Shown here: positions 17,172 through 23,674 of the stretch, piece by piece
Numbering within the stretch: the stretch's first letter is position 1
Layout: each line of letters opens with the position of its first letter
Origin: an uncultured Collinsella sp.
GTDB lineage: Bacteria; Actinomycetota; Coriobacteriia; Coriobacteriales; Coriobacteriaceae
Assembly: GCA_902497025.1 (NCBI GenBank)
Contig: CABVDJ010000030.1
Coordinates: 1-30,659, forward strand
DNA length: 30,659 nucleotides
Direction: 5' to 3'
Notes under the pieces: model-generated
What the model saw: only the letters and a program-made list of their open reading frames with translations
Database searches by the model: none
What the model was told of the DNA's origin: nothing
Program-made: the position numbers and the translations under genes

Positions 17172-18077
17172 ATGGAACCTATTACAACGGGCATGCAAGG
17201 AGCAGCCGTCGAGGACGTGCAGTCTCGTCTCCTGCAGCTCGGCTACACGATCGATGCCGCCGAAGTCACCGACAAGCACTTTGGAGCCACCACTGAGCAG
17301 GCCGTCAGCACCTTCAGGCTCGACAGCGGCCTTGCTGCCGGTCATGCCGTCGATATCCCCTGTTGGAGCGCCCTTGTAGACGCTTCGTATAAGCTGGGCG
17401 ACCGCACCCTCTATCTGCGCATGCCCAATTTCCATGGCGCCGACGTGCAGGCCCTGCAGCGCGCTCTCAACGTTTTGGGCTTTGCCTGTGGCGAAGACGA
17501 CGGCTACTTTGGTCCGCATACCGAGGCCGCCCTGCAGCAGTTCCAGGAAAATGTCGGCCTGTTTGCCGACGGCATGGCCTTCCAGGACACCTACGCCTAC
17601 ATCAACCGCCTGCACCATGTGTGGGAGGGCAAGCCCTCGGTCACCGAAGCCGAGTCCCGCATCGGTTTTGCTCGCGCCGCCAACGTGCTCGAGCGCTTCC
17701 AGATTGCCGTTATCGGCGAGGACCCCATCGCACGCAGTGTTGCGTCGCGCATGTGGAATATCGCCACGGCAACGACCGACAACAGCGGCATGATGCTCTG
17801 CGACTCCGAGGTCCCAACCGACGTTGACCTGGTGCTCGAAATTGCAAGCGACGAGCTGCCCGCCGACGCCGCACCGCGCGCCACGATTGCCCTCGCCGAG
17901 TGCCACAACCTGGCCCAGCGCATCCGCACTGCCAATGTCGCCGCGCAGCAGAAGCCGGCTCGCATTCGCATTGAGCTCACAGGCATGACGCGCTACAACG
18001 GCACCTTCACGGCCAGCGACGCGCAGACACTCGCCGTACGCCTGCTCGACGGCGTTTGCGATGCCCTCGCAGATTAG
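17172..18077 (+). CDS. Cytoplasmic-looking protein with two peptidoglycan-binding repeats
   Basis: The 301-residue protein has two PG_binding_1-like modules at about residues 5-60 (GMQGAAVEDVQSRLLQLGY...FGATTEQAVSTFR) and 85-140 (HGADVQALQRALNVLGF...YFGPHTEAALQQFQ). The region from about 170 to 301 is not one I recognise; it begins RFQIAVIGEDPIARSVASRMWNI and ends with a helical segment. No signal peptide or membrane segment is visible, so how the modules would reach the wall is unclear. Start ATG follows AAAGGGG. It lies directly upstream of tRNA-Gln with no terminator between. The C-terminal half somewhat resembles a Rossmann-type or amidase accessory fold, but I do not assign a function. 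Confidence 0.85.
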   Translation: MEPITTGMQGAAVEDVQSRLLQLGYTIDAAEVTDKHFGATTEQAVSTFRLDSGLAAGHAVDIPCWSALVDASYKLGDRTLYLRMPNFHGADVQALQRALNVLGFACGEDDGYFGPHTEAALQQFQENVGLFADGMAFQDTYAYINRLHHVWEGKPSVTEAESRIGFARAANVLERFQIAVIGEDPIARSVASRMWNIATATTDNSGMMLCDSEVPTDVDLVLEIASDELPADAAPRATIALAECHNLAQRIRTANVAAQQKPARIRIELTGMTRYNGTFTASDAQTLAVRLLDGVCDALAD

Positions 18078-18115
18078 GTAAACTAAACGAGTTGCTTTTG
18101 GGCAACACCACACAT

Positions 18116-18190
18116 TGGGACGTAGTTCAACGGTAGAACTCCGGTTTTTGGTGCCGGCTGTTGGGGGTTCGAATCCCTCCGTCCCAGCCA
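18116..18190 (+). tRNA. tRNA-Gln (anticodon TTG)
   Basis: The acceptor stem TGGGACG/CGTCCCA is fully paired, discriminator G and CCA are encoded (18188-18190). The D-arm is GTTC/GAAC, the anticodon stem CCGGT/GCCGG encloses the loop TTTTGGT giving anticodon TTG, and the T-loop is TTCGAAT. The weak U1-A72 pair is typical of tRNA-Gln. Confidence 0.97.
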
Positions 18191-18199
18191 TTAAAATTG

Positions 18200-18236
18200 A
18201 GCGCCCTGAGTCCATAACGGCCCAGGGCGCTTTCTT
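18200..18236 (+). terminator. Terminator of tRNA-Gln
   Basis: AGCGCCCTG (18200-18208) pairs with CAGGGCGCT (18223-18231), followed by TTCTT, ten bases after the tRNA end. Confidence 0.85.
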
Positions 18237-18245
18237 GTGGGCAAG

Positions 18246-18262
18246 CGGAGGGATTCGAACCC
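18246..18262 (-). repeat. Inverted copy of the tRNA-Gln T-arm
   Basis: The 17-base sequence GGGTTCGAATCCCTCCG of tRNA-Gln (18165-18181) recurs here on the opposite strand. The flanks on the minus strand do not fold into a full tRNA: the 5' half is unrecognisable and one T-stem pair is mismatched. It could be a decayed tRNA fragment or scar from recombination at the tRNA gene. Confidence 0.6.
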
Positions 18263-18385
18263 GCAAGGGTGCAGAGCTGAGGAAACGCGAAGGCGCCCCA
18301 AGCCCATTAGGACCAAGAGCGCCTAACATCAAGAAAATATCAGCCCCGTTCCGAAAAGCGAGCCGTCATCTACAAAATGGCGTGT

Positions 18386-18446
18386 GGCCCCGACGGGCCG
18401 GGCATTAAGTTTGTCGCGAGTTCCGCACGAACAGGAGGCCACTTAA
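18386..18446 (+). repeat. Broken copy of the conserved-core hairpin element (copy 4)
   Basis: A GC-rich left arm with an AT-rich end (18386-18413) leads into the core start TCGCGAGTTCCGCAC (18414-18428) and a diverged inner stem up to GGAGGCCACTTAA (18434-18446). There the match stops, in the loop of the inner stem. The second half of the core and the right arm are absent within the following 170 bases. The arm shares a pattern with copy 3 (CCCCGAC, GGGCCGG, then ATTAAG). Confidence 0.75.
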
Positions 18447-18468
18447 CCTCGATGTTTTGGACGTGACA

Positions 18469-18574
18469 GCGAGAGGGGCCCTGGTATGGCAAGGTGACGT
18501 GAAACAAGGCGGCGCTGACCTTCTGGTCGCGCCGCCGAAGTTGAACGTCAGATTGCCGTGCCAGGGCCCCTCGC
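18469..18574. repeat. Second type of nested hairpin element
   Basis: Outer arms around 18474-18500 and 18545-18571 pair over about 25 bp with few mismatches. Inside is a separate strong hairpin: GGCGGCGC (508-515), bulged T, GACC, loop TTCT, GGTC, GCGCCGCC (529-536; coordinates 18xxx). In the outer stem TAT pairs with GTG, which gives two U-G wobbles if read as plus-strand RNA but A-C mismatches if read as minus. This hints at a plus-strand RNA. It begins 22 nt after copy 4 breaks off. Confidence 0.75.
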
Positions 18575-18587
18575 AGCGTCAAGAAGA

Positions 18588-18609
18588 CCGCCGTTCGGTA
18601 GAACGGCGG
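18588..18609 (-). terminator. Terminator of the Toprim protein gene
   Basis: CCGCCGTTC (18588-18596) pairs with GAACGGCGG (18601-18609) around four bases. On the minus strand it is followed by TCTTCTTG. It begins two bases after the stop codon. Confidence 0.75.
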
Positions 18610-18611
18610 AG

Positions 18612-20792
18612 CTAATTGTTCAGCATGCGGTCGAAGCTTCCCGAGTCGCCATCCCGATAGTCGGCGGTCATCAGGATCTCCTGCGGAATGCGCCCGCCTT
18701 CACGCAGCACGTTGCGGAACTGCACGCGCGTGACCATGGGCAGATCCTTGATCGTCGCTGCCAGGTTCTGTGGCACGCCCTGGTTGGCAGCCGCGGGCTC
18801 GCACTCGCCGCCAGCCTTCACGCGACGCTTATGCTCGGCGAGCATGGCGCGGTACATGCCGGCATGCAGGCGAATCTCAACCACATTGGCATTGCGAGTC
18901 TGCTCGACAATGCGCGCGCCCTCGCGATCGATATCGCCTACGTAGTAGACGTAGTTAAAGCGATAGCCAATCTCGGCCAGATAATCGTCCAGGGCATGCG
19001 AGACGCTCGCCTTGCATCCGCCGCCAAAAATCACGCCGCCCACCTTGATGCCAAAGAGCTTGGCGTGCTTGCGGCCACGCAGCAGCTTGACGATCTCGTC
19101 GTAGGTGTCCAGGTTCTCGACCATAATGAACGGCTTGTCGGCGCCCAGCGTAAAGAAGCCCGTAAAGTGCACGGGGCGATTGGGGGCGACCTTGATCGCC
19201 TGCATGCTGATGCCCTTTTCGGTCATGCGTCTGATCAGGCGCTCACCGTGCTTGCCGTCAAAAGCCTTCTCGTCGTTAAAGATCTGGTAGGCACGCTGGC
19301 GGCGCGAGGCAACCGGCGTATCGGCACCTCGGTTCTGCTCGATCCAAGCCTGGATGATTGCGATTTCCTCGGCAATCTTGCGGTTGGACATCTCGTTGTG
19401 CTGAGTGCGCTGCGGAGCCTTTTTGCCGTCCTTGCCCTCGACCTTTACGATCTGTGTCTGCTGCTCCTTGATCTTAGAGAGCGCCGTAGGCGTAGGGACA
19501 ACTTTGAGCAGCTGCCTGCCTAAAACGCGGGCAAGGGCAAACGCCGAGACCTCGCCGTGGACTGCCGACTTGGGCTGCTGGGCAGCAGTATCTGCTGCGG
19601 TAGACTCCGGCTTCTTCTGAGACTTGCGCTTAGAATCGCCTTGGGAATTGCGCTCGCGCTTCGGCATAGGCGCCTGCTTCTGCGGACGATTGGACTTGCT
19701 CTCCTTCGCCGGCTGGCGCTTAGGCTGCCCCGAAGAAACCTCGACCTTCGCATCTTCGTCCTGCGGCGTGGTCTTCTCGGCTGCAGTCTCGGCATGGGAA
19801 CTGCGGCCCCCACGATGGCGACGGCGGCGAGGCTTGCTCGACGCGCCCTGCTCCGCCTGCTCATCAGTAGGCTGCTGGCCCTTGGCCTCGGCATCGACCT
19901 CAAGCTGCGGCTCAACAGGCTTCTGTTCGCGAGCCGCCGGCTCAACGGCCTTCTCGTCCTTCTCGTCCTGAGTGGTCGAAGCCGGTTCGCTCTTCTCCTG
20001 ACGCCTTACGGGATACGCGCGCCCCGCAAAACCACGTCCGGGACGGCATGAACCCGGAGCCTTCTTGGCCGGTTCATCGGACGCGTCAGCAGCCTCGGCG
20101 GAATCCTGGACCTCGCATGCAATACCTCGCTGCTCGGCCTTAAAATGGGCACCGCGGCGACGCTTGGGCTCCTGGATCCCAGCATGCTCTTGAGTGCGAG
20201 TCGGCTCCTGCATCCCAACGGGCTTTTCCTCGACGGCCTCAGCATCCGTCTCACCCTTTTGAGCAACGGCGCGACGGAAGCGCTCCTGCTGGGCGCGGCG
20301 CTGCGCATCGCGCTTGCCGCCCCCGCCAAAACCGCCGCGTCCTGCCTTGGCCGTAAAGGCACGCACGACGTTCTCATCGAGCAACTCATCGGTATCGACA
20401 TGCTCACGCGGAGCAGCTTCTTCCACAGCAGGCACGTCAGCGGAATCCTCGACGACAAAATCCTCGACGGACTCGGCAGGCTGCTCCTGGGCATCGCGGA
20501 TCTCGGCATTGATGGTATAGAACGCCGGGCGCCCGTTAATGCCGCTACCCTCGATCTTGGTCACAATATTTGCCGCGATAAGCTCATCGCGCATTGCCTT
20601 GGTGTCACATTCCTTATCGACGGAGCGAAAAATTTGCGCCAGCGCACTCGACTTAATCTTGAGCGCCTTGCGGCAAAGCAGGTCGTAGGCAACCAGCTTG
20701 GCACGCTCGGCAGAAAGCGACGTCTGGCTGCTCAGACGCTCAGCCAGGGCATCGACATTATTTTGGTTATCGGAATATACCGTCTTGGCCAC
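18612..20792 (-). CDS. Toprim-domain protein resembling JetD, with long disordered middle
   Basis: About 726 residues in three parts. Residues 1-115 are helical and end in a winged-helix-like segment (MRDELIAANIVTKIEGSGINGRPAFYTI). Residues 115-470 are low-complexity and charged, with Lys/Arg/Gln-rich patches (RRRRHRGGR). Residues 480-726 carry a Toprim-like domain: Glu559 in IMVENLDTYDEI, then VIFGGGCKASVSHAL, then Asp620/Asp622 in YYVGDIDREGARIV. This order and spacing match the C-terminal domain of JetD (DUF2220), the Wadjet nuclease subunit, which has ENxxTF, IFGxG and GDIDTHG. No jetA, jetB or jetC is nearby, so it is a stand-alone relative. GTG 20792 is preferred because GAAAGGGG precedes it; an ATG upstream would add a few residues. 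Inference: metal-dependent nucleic-acid cleavage or binding. Biological role unknown. Confidence 0.8.
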   Translation of the reverse strand: MAKTVYSDNQNNVDALAERLSSQTSLSAERAKLVAYDLLCRKALKIKSSALAQIFRSVDKECDTKAMRDELIAANIVTKIEGSGINGRPAFYTINAEIRDAQEQPAESVEDFVVEDSADVPAVEEAAPREHVDTDELLDENVVRAFTAKAGRGGFGGGGKRDAQRRAQQERFRRAVAQKGETDAEAVEEKPVGMQEPTRTQEHAGIQEPKRRRGAHFKAEQRGIACEVQDSAEAADASDEPAKKAPGSCRPGRGFAGRAYPVRRQEKSEPASTTQDEKDEKAVEPAAREQKPVEPQLEVDAEAKGQQPTDEQAEQGASSKPRRRRHRGGRSSHAETAAEKTTPQDEDAKVEVSSGQPKRQPAKESKSNRPQKQAPMPKRERNSQGDSKRKSQKKPESTAADTAAQQPKSAVHGEVSAFALARVLGRQLLKVVPTPTALSKIKEQQTQIVKVEGKDGKKAPQRTQHNEMSNRKIAEEIAIIQAWIEQNRGADTPVASRRQRAYQIFNDEKAFDGKHGERLIRRMTEKGISMQAIKVAPNRPVHFTGFFTLGADKPFIMVENLDTYDEIVKLLRGRKHAKLFGIKVGGVIFGGGCKASVSHALDDYLAEIGYRFNYVYYVGDIDREGARIVEQTRNANVVEIRLHAGMYRAMLAEHKRRVKAGGECEPAAANQGVPQNLAATIKDLPMVTRVQFRNVLREGGRIPQEILMTADYRDGDSGSFDRMLNN

Positions 20793-20900
20793 GGGGCCCC
20801 TTTCATATGCACACATATACGTCCATATGGTACAACGCGCGCCCTTATCCATGCAAAACATCTGCGAGAACACTCGAGCGTCACCCGCTTTTGCATGAAA

Positions 20901-20940
20901 AAAAGACCGAGCCCGCGAAGTCGCGGACCCGGTCTTTCCG
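20901..20940 (-). terminator. Terminator of cstA
   Basis: AAAGACCG-x-GCCCGCG pairs with CGCGG-xx-CCGGTCTTT around a short loop, and a run of seven T follows on the minus strand (20898-20904). It lies 37 nt after the cstA stop codon and also separates cstA from the Toprim gene. Confidence 0.85.
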
Positions 20941-20976
20941 AGTCATATAGATGTGACGTTCAACGCGTCAGGTCGA

Positions 20977-22866
20977 CTAAGCCTTGGCGGCCTCGGCGTC
21001 GACGGGAGCCTCGGCAGCAGCAGTGCGGCCATACTCGGCCTTGCCCATCTCGGACCACTCGGGATCCTCGTCAGGCATGGAACCGGCCTCCTTGCCGAAG
21101 AACTCCTTGAGGCAGTTAACGGCAACGATGAGGCCCAGGACCATCAGCAGAACGGCAAAGACGAGCTGCAGGCCCTTGGTGGCGGCAACGGAGACGGCGG
21201 CCGTGGTGGCGGTAGCCGGGATGGTACCGAAGAAGCCGTAAGCCTGGACGGCGGTCATGCAGCCCATGGCGCTCTGCACCAGCGAGGTGAAGGTGCAGCA
21301 GAGCAGGAAGACGACGGGCACGTAGAGCATCCAACCCTTGCGGCCGGTGCACTTGCAGAACACGGCGAGGGTGATCATGGTCATGCCGCCGAGCAGCTGG
21401 TTGGAAGCACCAAAGAGCGGCCAGATGTTGGCATAGCCACCAAAAGCGAGGGCGAGACCGGGAAGCAGGGTAACGACCGTGGCGAACCAGGGGTTGCCGA
21501 GGACCTTCATGTAGCCGGCCTTGGACTCGATGGCCAGGGCATCGTTGGTCTGGGCAAAGAACTCGGAGAACGAAGTGCGGGCGATGCGGGCGACGGCGTC
21601 GAGCGAGGTCAGGGCCAGAGCGGAGACGTTCATGGTCATAAAGACGGTAGCGAGCGTGCCGTCAACACCGAAGGCCTGCATACCGCGGGAGATGCCAGCG
21701 GCGAAGATCTGGAACGGGGTGGAAGCGACACCGGCGTTGAGGGCGCCGGTACCGGCGGTGTTCATGTCGGAGAACATGATGCCGGCGACGATGATGGCAA
21801 GGATGCCGACGAAGGACTCGACGATCATGGCGCCGTAACCGACCTTGACGGCGTCCTGCTCCTTCTCGACCTGCTTAGAAGAGGTGCCGGAAGAAACGAG
21901 GCTGTGGAAACCGGAGAGAGCACCGCAAGCGACGGAGACGAACAGGACCGGGAACATCATGCCGGAGGCAGTGGAGAAGCCGGTGAAGACCGGAGCGGTG
22001 ATAGTGGCCTGACCGTTGACGCCCAGGACGACGATGCCGAGGACAGCGCAGACGATCATGACGATCATCATGATGGAAGTGAGGTAGTCACGCGGGGTCT
22101 TGAGCATCTGGATGGGCATAGCGCCAGCGAAGACCAGGTAGACCATGACGACGGCGAACCACTGGAACTTATCCAGGTAGACCGGGAACTGCATACCGAC
22201 GGCGAACATGAGAACCATGAGGACCACGCCGGTGACGAACTCGGCAGCGCCGGTGAGGTTGAACTTCTTCTGGGCCCAACCAAAGGCGATAGCGACGAAG
22301 GTGAACAGGATGGAGATGGCACCAGCGCAGCCGGCGGCATAGGACTTGGTGAAGTCGATGGCACCGGTAGCAGCACCAGAAGCGTCAACGGCCGGGGTGA
22401 ACATGAACGTCTTGCAGACCATGTCGGTGAAAGCGGCGATGACGATGATGCAGAACAGCCAGCAGAACAGCAGGAACAGGCGACGGCCGGTCTTGCCGAT
22501 GTACTTCTCGATGAGCTGAGCGAGCGACTTGCCGTTGTTCTTCATCGAAGCGTACAGGGCACCAAAGTCGTGGACGGCACCAAAGAAGATGCCGCCGACG
22601 AGGACCCAGAGCACGACGGGCAGCCAGCCAAAGGCCATGGCGACGATCGTACCCGTGACAGGGCCGGCACCGCAGATCGAGCTGAACTGGTGCGAGAACG
22701 CGGTGAAGGCGGAGACGGGCGAGAAGCTGTTGCCGTCCTTCATGCGCTTGGCCGGCGTGAGGGCCTCTTTGTCAACGCCCCACTTGTTGGCCAGCCATCG
22801 GCCATAGCCCAGATAGCCGCAGGCGAGCACCGCCGCGGCCACAACCATGAGCAAAACTCCGTTCAT
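20977..22866 (-). CDS. cstA: Carbon-starvation protein A family transporter
   Basis: A 629-residue integral membrane protein with many hydrophobic segments. Family hallmarks are visible: the N-terminal YGRWLANKWGVD, FSHQFSSICGAGPVTGTIVAMAFGWLP, HDFGALYASMKNNGKSLAQLIEKYIG and the mid-protein GALSGFHSLVSSGTSSKQ. Family members import peptides or pyruvate when carbon is short. The start is clear: ATG with GAGGAGG 8 nt before it. Between promoter and start lies a leader of about 235 nt with stem-loops and an intrinsic terminator 41 nt before the ATG, so expression is probably controlled by attenuation. The gene stands alone, with a terminator downstream. Confidence 0.95.
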   Translation of the reverse strand: MNGVLLMVVAAAVLACGYLGYGRWLANKWGVDKEALTPAKRMKDGNSFSPVSAFTAFSHQFSSICGAGPVTGTIVAMAFGWLPVVLWVLVGGIFFGAVHDFGALYASMKNNGKSLAQLIEKYIGKTGRRLFLLFCWLFCIIVIAAFTDMVCKTFMFTPAVDASGAATGAIDFTKSYAAGCAGAISILFTFVAIAFGWAQKKFNLTGAAEFVTGVVLMVLMFAVGMQFPVYLDKFQWFAVVMVYLVFAGAMPIQMLKTPRDYLTSIMMIVMIVCAVLGIVVLGVNGQATITAPVFTGFSTASGMMFPVLFVSVACGALSGFHSLVSSGTSSKQVEKEQDAVKVGYGAMIVESFVGILAIIVAGIMFSDMNTAGTGALNAGVASTPFQIFAAGISRGMQAFGVDGTLATVFMTMNVSALALTSLDAVARIARTSFSEFFAQTNDALAIESKAGYMKVLGNPWFATVVTLLPGLALAFGGYANIWPLFGASNQLLGGMTMITLAVFCKCTGRKGWMLYVPVVFLLCCTFTSLVQSAMGCMTAVQAYGFFGTIPATATTAAVSVAATKGLQLVFAVLLMVLGLIVAVNCLKEFFGKEAGSMPDEDPEWSEMGKAEYGRTAAAEAPVDAEAAKA

Positions 22867-22906
22867 TACATTTCCTCCTCTAAAAAGAACTTCCCAGACA
22901 TAAAAA

Positions 22907-22940
22907 ATGAGGGCCGTCGGTTGCGCTCGACGGCCCTCAT
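22907..22940 (-). terminator. Terminator inside the cstA leader (attenuator candidate)
   Basis: ATGAGGGCCGTCG (22907-22919) pairs perfectly with CGACGGCCCTCAT (22928-22940), and on the minus strand it is followed by TTTTTTA. It points in the same direction as cstA and ends just 36 nt before the cstA ribosome site region. No gene ends immediately upstream of it. Confidence 0.85.
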
Positions 22941-22946
22941 CTTCAT

Positions 22947-23089
22947 CAGCCGCCCGTTATCGTACGGGCTAGCTGTATGTGCTAACCCGCATCAGATAAT
23001 TACTACGCTGATAATGTTTAGCTGATGCGTGAACATGTCTAAGAAATCCTCTTCAATCATGATGTGAACGATCCGTGCGTGTTCACATC
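22947..23089 (-). promoter_or_regulatory. Structured cstA leader RNA
   Basis: Read on the minus strand, three hairpins precede the terminator: GATGTGAAC/GTTCACATC (23061-23089), CGCATCAG/CTGATGCG (about 22989-23031) and a bulged 11-bp stem with CCCGT/ACGGG at its tip (22947-22976). The sequence CTGATG occurs twice, once in the second hairpin and once just before the terminator, so CATCAG has two possible partners. I do not recognise a known riboswitch class. Leader-peptide or protein-binding attenuation are alternatives. Confidence 0.55.
22992..23060 (-). CDS. Possible 22-residue leader peptide upstream of cstA
   Basis: An ATG immediately after the first leader hairpin opens a 22-codon frame whose last eight residues read NIISVVII, rich in Ile and Val, and whose stop codon lies in the second leader hairpin. 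This arrangement recalls branched-chain amino-acid attenuators. Against it, no convincing ribosome site precedes the ATG, and short frames arise easily by chance. Confidence 0.25.
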   Translation of the reverse strand: MIEEDFLDMFTHQLNIISVVII

Positions 23090-23107
23090 CCCCAGTGGTT
23101 GAAAAGG

Positions 23108-23136
23108 AGTATGAAACTTTAGTTACCTAAAGTCAA
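23108..23136 (-). promoter_or_regulatory. cstA promoter with palindrome in the spacer
   Basis: On the minus strand TTGACT (23131-23136) and CATACT (23108-23113) are spaced by 17 nt. The spacer carries ACTTTAGTTACCTAAAGT (23116-23133), two perfect 7-bp arms around four bases, overlapping the -35. This is a likely operator for an unidentified regulator. Confidence 0.6.
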
Positions 23137-23233
23137 CGCAAATATGTAATGAATTTTCAACTTTTTTGAATTTCTCGGTATAAAACGCCGCTGACCTCGG
23201 ACTTTACCCCACGACAGTTTTTGCATGAGAGAT

Positions 23234-23386
23234 GCCCCTGAGAGCCGCGGGAGCCGGGCGGCGCATATGAACTTTCCTGCTCTACAGTCCTGCGCAAGAC
23301 GGAAAGCACATTAAGTGCTTTCCTTTGCGTGCGGAACTCGCGATAAAGTTCATATGCGCCGCCCGGCTCCCGCGGCTCTCAGGGGC
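23234..23386 (-). repeat. Conserved-core hairpin element, copy 2
   Basis: Arms 23234-23275 and 23345-23386 are perfectly complementary over 42 bp. The 69-nt core (23276-23344), read on the minus strand, matches copies 1 and 3 except in the inner stem (23301-23309/23315-23323), which is GGAAAGCAC/GTGCTTTCC instead of GAAGGCCAC/GTGGCCTTC, four paired changes that all preserve pairing. It is in opposite orientation to copy 3, which begins 141 nt further on. Confidence 0.9.
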
Positions 23387-23398
23387 TCCCATCCCAAA

Positions 23399-23427
23399 TG
23401 CGGAGCAAAGCTCCGCATACCATCTTT
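23399..23427 (+). other. Small hairpin between repeat copies 2 and 3
   Basis: TGCGGAGC-AAA-GCTCCGCA (23399-23417) is followed by TACCATC and five T on the plus strand. No plus-strand gene precedes it, so terminator function is doubtful. Apart from this, I see nothing in 23428-23527. Confidence 0.4.
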
Positions 23428-23527
23428 TTCTTTCAGCCAAAGCACGCCGGAAATTCGACGCAGGCTGGCTAACCTTGCCGGACGTTGTCGACGCCGATCC
23501 AGCTCAGGAGCTATATCGATACAAAAA

Positions 23528-23662
23528 GGTCCCCGACCGGAGGGGCCGGATATAAGGTTTATCGCGAGTTCCGCACGCAAAGAAGGCCACTTAATGTGGC
23601 CTTCGTCTTGCGCAGGACTGTAGAGCAGGAAACCTTATATCCGGCCCCTCCGGTCGGGGACC
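23528..23662 (+). repeat. Conserved-core hairpin element, copy 3
   Basis: Arms 23528-23560 and 23630-23662 are perfectly complementary over 33 bp; the 69-nt core (23561-23629) is almost identical to copy 1 although the arms are unrelated. It lies 12 nt after the stop codon of the TsaB-RimI-TsaD gene. In that gene's direction the outer stem is followed by CCTTTTTG, so this copy could act as the operon's terminator. Confidence 0.92.
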
Positions 23663-23674
23663 GCACAAGCACGA

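Noticed and set aside
17064..18332. Minus-strand frame of 422 codons spanning tRNA-Gln
   Set aside because: It runs antisense through a convincing tRNA and the peptidoglycan-binding gene; the segment EGFEPPTAGT is the well-known spurious translation of antisense tRNA.
18116..18446. Integrated element or prophage at tRNA-Gln
   Set aside because: No integrase, no phage genes and no direct repeat of the tRNA 3' end; only an inverted T-arm copy is present.
18612..20792. Complete Wadjet defence system
   Set aside because: Only a JetD-like domain is seen. The neighbours are cstA, tRNA-Gln and a peptidoglycan-binding protein, with no JetA, JetB or JetC.
20953..23025. Long plus-strand open frame of about 690 codons opposite cstA
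   Set aside because: It is the antisense shadow of cstA in GC-rich codons; its product is an Asp/Gly/His/Glu-rich low-complexity string with no domain, while the cstA frame has a strong ribosome site and family motifs.
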